A stretch of DNA of 27,351 nucleotides from Deltaproteobacteria bacterium (GCA_018262455.1 JAGSPR010000029.1:1-27351); one strand, 5' to 3'. Numbered from the stretch's first letter, positions 8,025 through 16,177 are shown. Program-made: numbers and translations. The notes: generated from the letters alone by a model not told the origin.

Positions 8025-10871
8025 TCACTCCGGCTTCCTCGGCTTCGCCACGGCGATCGCGTTCGGGGCGCGCTGGCGCGCCGGTGGCGCGATCTCGATC
8101 GCGGCCTCGATGTCATCCGGATCGACCTCGGCGGTGGGGCGGGGGCCACGCCGCGGCAGCAGCTCGGGCTCGGACTCCTCGTCGACCGGGTGGTGCAACG
8201 CCAGGATCTCGTCGATCGATTGCTTGCGCGTGGCATCGGGCGATCCGAGCAGCGCCCGCAGCTCGGCCTTCGTCGGCGCGATGACCGGCGTCTCCTGCTG
8301 CCACTCGTCGGGTGGTGGCTGGTCGACCTCGGGCAGTGCGGGCCGGCCGGGGGCATAGCCAGGATGCGTGACGGGCACGAGCGGCACGCGTGGGGCGGTC
8401 GCGGGAGGCGCGCTCTGGCCGCGGCGCACCGGAGGCGGGTTGGTGACGGCGTTCTCGAGGTCGGTCGCGGGCGGCGGACCTGCGGTGCGTGGGGGGGACG
8501 CCGACGCCAAGGACGGCTCCGCGTGGTGGGCCGGCAGCGAGGGCAGGCGCGCAGGTACGCTCGGTCCAGCCAGCGTCGTGCCGCCGGCGACCGGCGGTGA
8601 CGAGATCGGTCCGGTCGAACGGACCGGCGCGCTGCCCGGGGGCGGTGGGACCGTTGGCGCACGTCGCAGCCCGGCGATCGGAGGCAGTGTCGCGGCGCGC
8701 TTGCGAGCGCTCTCCGATGGCAGCACGGGCGGCGCGACGAACGTGGACGGGGTGATCAGATCGGGCGGCGGATCGCCGGGCTTGAAAAGCGATGGGATGT
8801 TCGCGGGTGCGGTCTCGATGATCCCGAGCTCGTCCTGCGACTTCTTGAGGTTCGTGGTCTCGGCGAACTCGACAGCCTCGCGCTGCGAATCGCGCTTGGT
8901 GCGCTGGCGCTTGTGTTCGGCCACTCCGAGCTCGATCGGCATCGACATGCTCTCGGAGGGAGGGACCGAGCTAGCGTGGCTGGAGTCGCGTTGGGGAGGG
9001 CGCTGGGCTGGTTCGCGCCCTGGCTGACGATCGAGTGAGTCGAGACGAGGCGAGGTGCCCGCTGACTGGTGGGTCGCCGGCTGACTGCTCGCGTCCTGCT
9101 GGGCTTTCTGCCACGGGTACTCGATGCGGCCGTGGTTGGCGTGCCGGATCGTCTCGCGCAGCGAATCGCTGATCCGGCGCAGGTCGCTCATCGACAGCCC
9201 GCTCTCGTCGAGCTGGCCGAGGTGGAGCTTGCCGTAGACGATGCGCTGCACGAGCGACTCGATCGCCGCGGGCTCGGGCTTCTTCAGCGTCCGCGAGGCA
9301 GCCTCGACCGCATCGCAGATCGCGAGGATCGCGGTCTCGCGGCTCTGCGGCGGGTGCCCCGGGTAGCGGAACTGCTCGATCGAGAGCTCGCGCGGGTTGC
9401 CTTGCTCGCGGGTCTTGCCCCAGAAGTACTCGAGCACCCCGTTGCCGTGGTGCATGTGCATGAAGTCGACGATCCGCTCGTGGAGGCCGGCCTTGCGCGC
9501 GGCGACGATGCCCTCGGTCACGTGCGCGAAGATCGCGTCGCACGAGACCTCGGGCGGTAGCTGGTCGTGCGGGCTCGTTTCGCCGGGCTCGAGGTTCTCG
9601 ATGAAGTACTTCGGCTGTAACGACTTGCCGAGGTCGTGATAGTAGGCCCCGACGCGGACCAGGCGTCCGTTCGCACCGATCGTGTTGGCCGCGATCTCGG
9701 CCATGTTCGCCATCATCAAGGAGTGCTGCCACGTGCCGGGCGAGCGCTCGGCGATCTGCTTCAGCAGCGGGTTCGACAGATCCTGGAGCGCGACGAGCTT
9801 GCCCTGCGTGATCTCGCCGACCAGCAGCTGGTAGAGCGGGATGAGCGGGACGACCACCAGGGTCGCGATCGCCGGCCCCAGCGCGGCAGCGAGCCATGGC
9901 GAGCGATAGGGCTCCGCGAACGACGGCATCGCGCCGGTCGTGAGGTAGGTCAGCAGGACATAGGTCGCCACGGTGAACACCGTCGTGACCCCGCCCGCGA
10001 ACAGCGCCGAGGCCCAGGGCGACTTCGGGCGCTCGGCGACGACGAGGCCCGCGGTCGCGGCCTGCACGAGCATGAGGATCGCGACCCCCAGGTCGAACGG
10101 CCCGAGGAGCGCGATCACGAGCGCCGCGAGGATGCCGGTGGCGAGCCCGACGATCCGGTCGAGCACCATCGTCGGGATCATCGCGAGGATCGCGACCGGC
10201 ACCACGAACACCGACACCGTGGTCGCGAGCAGCATCACCTTGATGGCCGCCGCGATCAGCGCGATCGAGACGAGGCTCACGATCTGGACGCGCACGAGCC
10301 GTCCGCGATTCGAGCGCCGCATGTGATGCGAGAAGATCGACGCGAGCGCGAGCGCCAGCACGAAGAACGCGATGTACGGGACGGGTCCGGTCGGGGAGGC
10401 CAGGGCCACCGCCTCCGCCTCGGCGGCCTGCTTGCCATCCGGCGTCTGGCCTCGTCCGATCACGTAGCCGCCGTCGCCGAAGTGGGCATCCCTCGTGTCG
10501 GATCCAGCGAACGGCGCCACGCGTACCGTGTACGGGGCCGGCTGACCGACACGCGGGGTTGCGACGCCGAACGCCGACAGCCAGCGCTCTGCGGTCACGG
10601 CAGGCGTGACGAGCACCGCGAACGCGAGCGCGAACACGAGCCCGAGCCACCACGGCACGCTCGGCCGGCGTGGGATCGTGCGGGCGAGATGGAGGCGCGG
10701 ATCCGACGACGAATCGCCGATGCCCGGCGACGAGATCGAGCGCTCGGTACGGGACCCGGAGTGGAGGTGGGCGGGCTCGCCCCGACCGCCGGGCCGGACG
10801 GGGCGCTCGGGAGCGGTCGTGTTCGAGCTGTCGTGGCTGGTCCCCGCGCTATGGCCGGTTTCGTCCGCCAC
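8025..10871 (-). CDS. pgpH: PgpH-type 7TM-HD membrane phosphodiesterase, predicted cyclic-di-AMP hydrolase
   Basis: 948 residues. A polar cytoplasmic N-terminus (1-72) leads to a first membrane segment (about 74-90), an outside loop (91-163), a block of about seven membrane helices (164-351) and a cytoplasmic HD domain (about 365-590). Metal and catalytic residues of the PgpH family are present: WQHS (His383), YYHDLGK (His412, Asp413), FAHVTEG (His450), MHHG (His474, His475) and ICDAVEAASR (Asp520). In Listeria this family cuts c-di-AMP to pApA. The outside loop is about 73 residues, far shorter than the roughly 240-residue 7TMR-HDED domain of classical PgpH. The last about 350 residues are a Pro/Ser/Arg-rich, probably disordered tail. 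GTG 10871 starts 3 bp after the stop of the pseudokinase gene, suggesting translational coupling. Confidence 0.92.
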   Translation of the reverse strand: MADETGHSAGTSHDSSNTTAPERPVRPGGRGEPAHLHSGSRTERSISSPGIGDSSSDPRLHLARTIPRRPSVPWWLGLVFALAFAVLVTPAVTAERWLSAFGVATPRVGQPAPYTVRVAPFAGSDTRDAHFGDGGYVIGRGQTPDGKQAAEAEAVALASPTGPVPYIAFFVLALALASIFSHHMRRSNRGRLVRVQIVSLVSIALIAAAIKVMLLATTVSVFVVPVAILAMIPTMVLDRIVGLATGILAALVIALLGPFDLGVAILMLVQAATAGLVVAERPKSPWASALFAGGVTTVFTVATYVLLTYLTTGAMPSFAEPYRSPWLAAALGPAIATLVVVPLIPLYQLLVGEITQGKLVALQDLSNPLLKQIAERSPGTWQHSLMMANMAEIAANTIGANGRLVRVGAYYHDLGKSLQPKYFIENLEPGETSPHDQLPPEVSCDAIFAHVTEGIVAARKAGLHERIVDFMHMHHGNGVLEYFWGKTREQGNPRELSIEQFRYPGHPPQSRETAILAICDAVEAASRTLKKPEPAAIESLVQRIVYGKLHLGQLDESGLSMSDLRRISDSLRETIRHANHGRIEYPWQKAQQDASSQPATHQSAGTSPRLDSLDRQPGREPAQRPPQRDSSHASSVPPSESMSMPIELGVAEHKRQRTKRDSQREAVEFAETTNLKKSQDELGIIETAPANIPSLFKPGDPPPDLITPSTFVAPPVLPSESARKRAATLPPIAGLRRAPTVPPPPGSAPVRSTGPISSPPVAGGTTLAGPSVPARLPSLPAHHAEPSLASASPPRTAGPPPATDLENAVTNPPPVRRGQSAPPATAPRVPLVPVTHPGYAPGRPALPEVDQPPPDEWQQETPVIAPTKAELRALLGSPDATRKQSIDEILALHHPVDEESEPELLPRRGPRPTAEVDPDDIEAAIEIAPPARQRAPNAIAVAKPRKPE

Positions 10872-10874
10872 GCG

Positions 10875-12674
10875 TCACATGGAGATGTCGAACTCGGCGC
10901 GAGTTCGAGGACCGTTGATCGACGGGAACTTCATCCCGCGGAGCACCCGGTTCATGCAGGCATAGAGCGGGCCGCCCTGCTTGCCGTTGATCTTCACGAA
11001 CGCCACCTTGCCGCTCGGCCCGTCGATGTTGATGTAGATGTTCGCGGCGCCTCCGCCGTTGCCCTGCAGACAGCCGCCGAGCTGACCGCCGTACTTCGAG
11101 TAGGTCTGGTAGACCCGACCCATGTCGAGGGTCTCGGTCCCTTCGTCGCCCTCGTCGGCCATGTTGAGGGACAGGTCCTCGGTGGCATTGTTGCCGCCCG
11201 AAGTACCGCCAGCGCCGGCGGTGTGCCGACCGCCTCCGGTGCGTTTCGGCGGCGGCGGGGGCTTCTTCGGCTCCGACACCGTGACCTTGAGCGAGGCACC
11301 CTCCATCCCGCTGACGCCCTTGTGGCTCTCCTCCTTGGCCTTGCTGACCTGGCCGATGATGAAGAACACCGCGAGCCCGACGCCGAGGATGCCGGCGGTG
11401 ATGAGCCCGTAGAGCATGACCCCGCGCTTCTTGTCGCGGCTCTGCACGGTGACCTCGGCCTGCGCGCGACGCAGATCGTCGCGTCGCTGCCGCGAGTCCT
11501 CGACCATCGGGCCGAGCAGCGGATGGACCCCGACATCGACGCGGGCGCCGGTGTCCTTGTCCATGATGATGTTGCCGCTGACGATGTCGCCGGCCTCGAT
11601 CTGCTTGACGACCTCGGCCAGCGAGAACGGGCCGTAGTCGAGCTTGCCCTTGCTGACCAGCCACTTCTCGGTCGAGTCGGCCAGCGCGCCCGCGAGCGCG
11701 CGATCGATCATCCCGGCGGCCATGGGTCCTGCCGGGCCGCTGCTCGCGGCCGACGGGGATGGGGCCTCGATCTTGGACGCCAGCGAGACCTGCTGGTCGA
11801 GCGTCGGCGCGGCATCGACCATCGGTGGCGGGATGGTCTGCATCGCACCGCCCTTGGTCAGCGCCTCCGCGACGACCTCGCCGAGCACATCGGCGCGCCC
11901 GAACCGCTTGGTCGGATCGCGGTGACACGCGCGCGCGACCACGTCGTCGATCTGGGCATTGACGCCAGCAACCACGTCACTCGGACGCGGCCCGCCGCGC
12001 TCGAGCGGCGAGCCGACGAGCGACTCGTAGAGCAACGCGCCGATTCCGTAGACATCCGCAGCGCCGTTGGGCACCGAGCCTGCGAGCAGCTCGGGGGCGA
12101 TCGAGCTGTGGGTCGGAACCAGCCCGGCGATCATGGCGGCCAAGGTTCCTGGTCCGAGCGCGAGATCGACGACCCGGACGCGACCGGTGCGGTTCACCAC
12201 CACGGACTCATCGGCGAGCGCGCCGTGGTGGACCTCGGCGAGGGCCTCGGCGATGCCGGTGATCAGGTTGCCGGTCGCGCGTGCGCCCAGACCGCCGTTG
12301 CCGGCCTGCCGCTTCTTGGCGAGCAGATCGCGCACCAGGGTGCCCTCGACCTCCTCGGTCGCGATCCACAGCAAGTCGCCGGTGAGCCCGGCCGCGAGCG
12401 TCCGGATCAGGTGCTTGTGCTCGGGGAGCGCAGCCGCGACGCGGGTGCCAGCGACGATCTGGTCGCGGATCTGCGGATTCGACGCGATCTGCGCATGGAT
12501 CACGTACACGGTCGCCGCGCCAGCGGGACCCTCCGCCCGATAGGCGTCGGCGATCCGCAGCGGCCACAGCGGCTGTCCGATCCGGTACGTACCGAGCTGG
12601 AAGCCCGGCACGAGCCGACTCCCCGAGACGGAGCCCGACAGGCCTCCGGACTGCGAGCTTGTCCCGTTGGTCAA
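10875..12674 (-). CDS. Pseudokinase - GYF_2 - transmembrane - AgmX/PglI-like protein
   Basis: About 599 residues. Residues about 25-272 have the protein-kinase fold pattern, but catalytic residues are lost. The VAVK lysine is replaced (VYVIH), HRDxKxxN is HHGALADES, and DFG is DLA (Asp170). The APE-like APELL and DVYGIGALLYE of the lower lobe remain. A GYF_2 module follows (about 337-390; WLVSKGKLDYGPFSLAEVV), then a membrane helix (about 418-441), a Pro-rich linker and a C-terminal domain (about 518-599) with two cysteines (GGCLQG, YACMN) and MKFPSI, resembling the AgmX/PglI C-terminal domain. The annotated start is a TTG. GTG 12611, preceded by GGGGAG at 7-bp spacing, is a good alternative that starts right before the kinase fold. 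The 77 bp to the upstream kinase gene contain a hairpin and a possible promoter. Partner signalling with the active kinase is inferred. Confidence 0.85.
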   Translation of the reverse strand: MTNGTSSQSGGLSGSVSGSRLVPGFQLGTYRIGQPLWPLRIADAYRAEGPAGAATVYVIHAQIASNPQIRDQIVAGTRVAAALPEHKHLIRTLAAGLTGDLLWIATEEVEGTLVRDLLAKKRQAGNGGLGARATGNLITGIAEALAEVHHGALADESVVVNRTGRVRVVDLALGPGTLAAMIAGLVPTHSSIAPELLAGSVPNGAADVYGIGALLYESLVGSPLERGGPRPSDVVAGVNAQIDDVVARACHRDPTKRFGRADVLGEVVAEALTKGGAMQTIPPPMVDAAPTLDQQVSLASKIEAPSPSAASSGPAGPMAAGMIDRALAGALADSTEKWLVSKGKLDYGPFSLAEVVKQIEAGDIVSGNIIMDKDTGARVDVGVHPLLGPMVEDSRQRRDDLRRAQAEVTVQSRDKKRGVMLYGLITAGILGVGLAVFFIIGQVSKAKEESHKGVSGMEGASLKVTVSEPKKPPPPPKRTGGGRHTAGAGGTSGGNNATEDLSLNMADEGDEGTETLDMGRVYQTYSKYGGQLGGCLQGNGGGAANIYINIDGPSGKVAFVKINGKQGGPLYACMNRVLRGMKFPSINGPRTRAEFDISM

Positions 12675-12700
12675 CGCGGTGCCCCCATGGAGTGTCGGCT

Positions 12701-12729
12701 AGGATAGAGACCAGCCCCGGCAAGATCAA
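12701..12729 (-). promoter_or_regulatory. Possible housekeeping promoter for the pseudokinase-pgpH genes
   Basis: On the minus strand TTGATC (12729-12724) and TATCCT (12706-12701) are separated by exactly 17 bp. Each matches 4 of 6 consensus bases. A start near 12694 would leave about 20 nt before the TTG codon at 12674. It may be an internal promoter letting the second half of the cluster be expressed without the kinase gene. Confidence 0.35.
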
Positions 12730-12749
12730 TCGCGGGAGCCGCCCGCGAT
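12729..12749 (-). terminator. Perfect hairpin directly after the Ser/Thr kinase gene
   Basis: ATCGCGGG (12729-12736) and CCCGCGAT (12742-12749) form an 8-bp perfect stem around a 5-nt loop, 2 bp past the kinase stop codon. On the minus strand the tail is TGATCTTGCC, not a T-run. It could be a weak terminator or an mRNA-processing or stability element that separates the kinase from the rest of the cluster. Confidence 0.4.
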
Positions 12750-12751
12750 GG

Positions 12752-14389
12752 CTACGGGCAGCCGGCGCTGGCGGCCCGGGACCGTGCCAGCGGATAGCGT
12801 GCGATGCCACGTAAGTAGCTGCAACCTTTGTCCAGATTGCCGTATTTGATGAGCGCATCGCCGAGCAGGTACCTCGCGCGGGAGTTGTGGGCGTCGGCCC
12901 GGAGCGCGAGATCTGCTTCGGCGAGCTGCTTCATGAGGTGATTGGACCGCAGGGCCTCCTCGGCGTTCCTGAGGTGCATGGCGGCCTCGGAGATCCGCGC
13001 CACAGGCACGCTCCGGGTCGCGGCATCGCCCGGCGCGCGGTCGGCGGCGGCATCGACGATCACCTCGGCGGCAATCGCGTCGATCGCGGGGAGGGATGCG
13101 GCATCGACCGCGACCACGGCCACCACCGCATCCGGCGAGGATATCGAACCAGTTCGCGAAGTACGCCGCGAGGCCGCCAGGCCGATCGCGACCGAGACCA
13201 GGCCGAGCATCGCGAGCGCGCCAAGGCCGAGGTAGAGGCCCCGGCGCCGCGGTCGCGAGGCCGCCATGATCGCGCTCGTCGAGGACGATCGCGTCCCTTC
13301 GTCCTTGGTGACCGCGGCCGAGCCGTTCGCGGCAGCCGGCGGCAGGATCGTTCCGAGCTCGACGCTGTCCCCCGGCAACGCCGGGAAGAAGGTCGAGCTC
13401 GAGAACACGCGGACCTTTGACGAGGGCGATGGCGCCGTGCCGGGTGGGCGTGCGAGCACGGGCTCGAGCTGCGCTCTCGCCTTGCCATCCTGGCCCTCGC
13501 CGCTGCGCGGCTCGAGCGCGGCAAGCAGCTGGCCGAGCTCGGCGGCATCGCGCGGCCGCTGCTCGCGATGCTTCGCCAGGCAGCGCTGCAACAGCTCATC
13601 GAGCTCGGGGTAGGCGACCAGCTCGGGACGAATGTCCGCGAGGTGGGGCGGGGGGGTCCGGACGTGGTGGGTCAGCCACTCGATCGCGCTGCCGGCCTCG
13701 AACAGCGCGCAGCCGGTCAACATCGCGAACATCGTCGCCGCGAGCGAGTACAGATCGCTGCGGCCATCGAGCGCGTGCCCGCAGGCTTGCTCGGGAGACA
13801 TGAACTCGGGTGTGCCGAACACGGTGCCATGCTGGGTCAGCGCGAGCTGCGAACGGTCGGACTTGGCCGCGCCTTCCATCAGCTTGGCGACGCCGAAATC
13901 GAGCAGCTTCGTGTAGTCCGCGTCGGCGCCGACCCGCATGAGCAGGATGTTTTCGGGCTTGATGTCGCGATGGATGAGCCCGGTCGCGTGGGCGGCCCCG
14001 AGGGCATGGAGCGCCTGGCGCGTGATGTGGACCATCCGCGACGGCGCGAACACGCCGTCGATGTCGAGCTCGCGCTGGACGGTGCGGCCATCGAGGTACT
14101 CGAGGACCATGTAGTAGTCGCGGCGTGGCGTGACGCCGTAGTCGAGGACCTTCACCGCGTGCGGCGAGTCGACCTTCATCGTGCTGCGGGCCTCGCGCGC
14201 GAACCGCTGCAGCGAGGCCTCGTCATTCGCCAGGTGCGGCTTCAGCAGCTTGACCGCGACCTTGCGGTCCATCGCGAGGTGGGTCGCGCGGAACACCGCG
14301 CCCATGCCGCCCTCTCCCAGGACAGCGTCCAGCCGGTACCGATCATCGAGCGTGAGCCCGATGAGGCCCTCGGCGAAGCTCGTGGTCAC
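12752..14389 (-). CDS. Hanks-type serine/threonine protein kinase with one TM helix and C-terminal TPR-like region
   Basis: 545 residues from GTG 14389. The cytoplasmic kinase domain (about 18-292) is complete: glycine loop GEGGMGAVF, VAVKLL (Lys47), HRDIKPEN (Asp142), LDFG (Asp164), GTPEFMSPE and SDLYSLA. It should phosphorylate Ser/Thr in partner proteins. A 90-residue Ser/Pro-rich linker is followed by a membrane helix (about 384-406), then an outside or periplasmic Ala/Asp-rich stalk. The end (about 470-545) is TPR-like (AEEALRSNHLMKQLAEADLA, ARYLLGDALIKYGNLDKG) and has a cysteine pair (GCSY, AGCP). No PASTA repeats are present. It is 4 bp after the small gene at 14394 and heads the cluster with a pseudokinase and the PgpH homologue, making these likely partners or substrates. 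The partner assignment is inference. Confidence 0.95.
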   Translation of the reverse strand: MTTSFAEGLIGLTLDDRYRLDAVLGEGGMGAVFRATHLAMDRKVAVKLLKPHLANDEASLQRFAREARSTMKVDSPHAVKVLDYGVTPRRDYYMVLEYLDGRTVQRELDIDGVFAPSRMVHITRQALHALGAAHATGLIHRDIKPENILLMRVGADADYTKLLDFGVAKLMEGAAKSDRSQLALTQHGTVFGTPEFMSPEQACGHALDGRSDLYSLAATMFAMLTGCALFEAGSAIEWLTHHVRTPPPHLADIRPELVAYPELDELLQRCLAKHREQRPRDAAELGQLLAALEPRSGEGQDGKARAQLEPVLARPPGTAPSPSSKVRVFSSSTFFPALPGDSVELGTILPPAAANGSAAVTKDEGTRSSSTSAIMAASRPRRRGLYLGLGALAMLGLVSVAIGLAASRRTSRTGSISSPDAVVAVVAVDAASLPAIDAIAAEVIVDAAADRAPGDAATRSVPVARISEAAMHLRNAEEALRSNHLMKQLAEADLALRADAHNSRARYLLGDALIKYGNLDKGCSYLRGIARYPLARSRAASAGCP

Positions 14390-14393
14390 GGAT

Positions 14394-14771
14394 CTAGAAG
14401 CGCATGCCGTTCTTGATCCGGAACGCGATCCAGTCCCACGTCAGGTACGCCGCTCCGGCGAGCCCGAGGATGGGGATGATCGCGGGCGCCCCGGCGACCG
14501 CCACGGCTCCGGCAGCTCCGGCGGTCACCGCAGCAAGTGCGCCTTTTCGCTTGGCCACCACTTTGTTGCGCTGAACCAGCGAGCTAGCCACCTCCGCAGG
14601 CTGCCTCATGGGCTGGCAGCTGTCAAACAACGGCTCGCATCCCGGGCCCACCGCGAGCAGCCGCGTCCCCCCAGACACGCGCACCGCGGGCGGACGGCCA
14701 CACCCGGCGTAACCGGCTGCGATGGCTGCGATCTCCGGCTGGCACCGAGCGTGCAAACTCCCGTCGATCAA
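14394..14771 (-). CDS. Small putative membrane protein of unknown function
   Basis: Up to 125 residues. I do not recognise a family. The C-terminal half has an Ala/Gly-rich hydrophobic stretch from about residue 78 to 116 (AAVTAGAAGAVAVAGAPAII, then LGLAGAAYLTWDWIAF) that could be a membrane hairpin, and ends GMRF. The N-terminal half holds four cysteines (residues 10, 24, 45, 52). The most upstream start is a TTG (14771); ATG 14609 would give 71 residues and keep the hydrophobic part. Neither has a clear ribosome-binding site, but third-position GC is high across both halves. The stop lies 4 bp before the kinase start, which argues for a real co-transcribed gene. If the long form is right, it overlaps the opposite-strand vanW promoter. 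Confidence 0.5.
   Translation of the reverse strand: MIDGSLHARCQPEIAAIAAGYAGCGRPPAVRVSGGTRLLAVGPGCEPLFDSCQPMRQPAEVASSLVQRNKVVAKRKGALAAVTAGAAGAVAVAGAPAIIPILGLAGAAYLTWDWIAFRIKNGMRF
14740..14755 (+). promoter_or_regulatory. Candidate sigma-54 (-24/-12) promoter for the VanW-family gene
   Basis: TGGCAC (14740-14745), 5 bp, then GTGCA (14751-14755). Every consensus base is matched except the first T of the -12 box, and GG and GC are 10 bp apart. The predicted start is near 14766, giving a leader of about 32 nt that contains the ribosome-binding site AAGGAG (14788-14793). A tandem direct repeat of GGCTGCGAT (14715-14723 and 14724-14732) lies just upstream. Confidence 0.6.
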
Positions 14772-14797
14772 CGTCCGCCATGATAAGAAGGAGCACG

Positions 14798-16177
14798 ATG
14801 TCCAGAGCCGAAGCCGGTGGTACTCGAGCCAAGCAACGCGGCGCGATCTGGCTCGGCGTCGCCGGTGGGATGGTCGTCGTCGCGGCTGGCTTCATCGCCG
14901 CCTACTTCGCGGTCGGGTCTCGTAGCGTCGCCTCCGCCGCGACCACCACCCCCACGCAGCCCGAGCCCGTCCGCGGCCTTGCGCCTCAGAACATGTCGGC
15001 GTGGCTGTCGCGAGACGTCGAGGTCAAGACCGCGAACGGGACGACCAAGCTGACCTGGGCCGAGCTCGGGATCGAGGTCGATGCCGACGAGGCCGGCCGG
15101 CTTCCCGGCGGCGCCGATCTGGCGTCGCTCGCCGCCAAAGGCTCGCTGCCCGTGCGCATCGATCGCGACAAGGCGATCAAGGTGCTGAACGAGCTGAAGG
15201 CCAAGACCGACAAGGCTCCGATCAATGCCTACCTGGATCTCGAGGCGCGCAAGATCTCCGACGACCAGTCGGGCTTGGGCCTCGATGCGTGGGGCTCGTT
15301 GCCGCGCCTCGCGATCGCCGCACGCACCGGCGCCGGCTCGGTCGAGCTCGCGACCGTGGCGGTGCCCGCCGAGATCACCAAGACGGGTCTCGGCATCGAC
15401 GACATCTCGCACGTGATGGGGCATTACTCGACGCGCTTCCCGGTCACCGACCGCGATCGCAACTTCAACCTCAAGCTCGCCGCCAGCAAGCTCGATGGCG
15501 TGGTGCTGAAACCGAACGAGGAGTGGTCGTTCAATGGCACCGTCGGCGAGCGCGCCGAGAAGGAGGGCTACAAGATCGCGCACGTCATCACCGCGGGCGA
15601 GATGGTCGACGGCCTCGCGGGTGGCACGTGCCAGATCTCGACGACGCTGTTCGGCGCGGCGTTCTTCGCGGGGATCAGCATCGTGGACACCACGAACCAC
15701 TCGCGGCCGTCGGCATACACGCCGCTCGGGTTCGACGCCACGGTGGTCTGGCCGAACACCGATCTCAAGCTCAAGAACCCCTACGAATTCCCGATCGTGA
15801 TCCACTACGTCGTCGCGAACGGCGAGGCCAAGGTCGAGATCCTCGGCAAGGAGCGCCCCTACGACAAGATCATCTTCGAGCGCAAGGTGCTCGAGGAGAG
15901 CCCGTTCACCACCGAGGAACGGCTCGACGACGAGATCGCGCAGGACGAGACGAGCATCGATCAGGAAGGCTTCCCGGGCTACAAGCTGGAGCGCCTGCGC
16001 AAGTTCATCAAGAACGGCAAGACCGTCAAGACGAACAAGTGGACGGTCCTCTACAAGCCGGTGACCGAGTACATCCGCCGCGGCACCAACCCGGCGCCCG
16101 ACGCGAAGAAGGCGGAGCAGAAGGAGATCCACTCCCTGAAGCCGCCGACCGGTGAAGAATTCAAGATGGCGCAGTAA
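14798..16177 (+). CDS. VanW-family envelope protein
   Basis: 459 residues from ATG 14798, chosen over ATG 14780 because AAGGAG at 14788-14793 sits 4 nt before it. A membrane anchor lies at about residues 16-39, so the rest is outside the cytoplasmic membrane. The middle part (about 60-215) resembles the peptidoglycan-binding-like region that precedes VanW domains in YoaR-type proteins. The VanW domain follows (about 220-350), with landmarks LKPNEEWSFNGTVG, GGTCQISTTLFGAAFFAG, NHSRPSAYTPLGFDATVVWP and LKLKNPYEFPI. A charged about 100-residue tail follows. VanW proteins accompany some glycopeptide-resistance clusters but are widespread and their activity is unknown, so no resistance function is claimed. 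A -24/-12 promoter lies upstream, and the gene is divergent from the kinase cluster. Confidence 0.92.
   Translation: MSRAEAGGTRAKQRGAIWLGVAGGMVVVAAGFIAAYFAVGSRSVASAATTTPTQPEPVRGLAPQNMSAWLSRDVEVKTANGTTKLTWAELGIEVDADEAGRLPGGADLASLAAKGSLPVRIDRDKAIKVLNELKAKTDKAPINAYLDLEARKISDDQSGLGLDAWGSLPRLAIAARTGAGSVELATVAVPAEITKTGLGIDDISHVMGHYSTRFPVTDRDRNFNLKLAASKLDGVVLKPNEEWSFNGTVGERAEKEGYKIAHVITAGEMVDGLAGGTCQISTTLFGAAFFAGISIVDTTNHSRPSAYTPLGFDATVVWPNTDLKLKNPYEFPIVIHYVVANGEAKVEILGKERPYDKIIFERKVLEESPFTTEERLDDEIAQDETSIDQEGFPGYKLERLRKFIKNGKTVKTNKWTVLYKPVTEYIRRGTNPAPDAKKAEQKEIHSLKPPTGEEFKMAQ

Noticed and set aside
9636..12707. 1023-residue plus-strand open frame opposite pgpH and the pseudokinase
   Set aside because: Arg/Asp/Glu/His-rich low-complexity product with no family features. 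It is the mirror of two well-supported genes with recognisable domains; such long antisense frames are normal in very GC-rich DNA.
14798..16177. Vancomycin resistance determinant
   Set aside because: VanW-domain proteins are widespread outside resistance clusters, and no vanA/B, vanH, vanX, vanR or vanS gene lies in the window.
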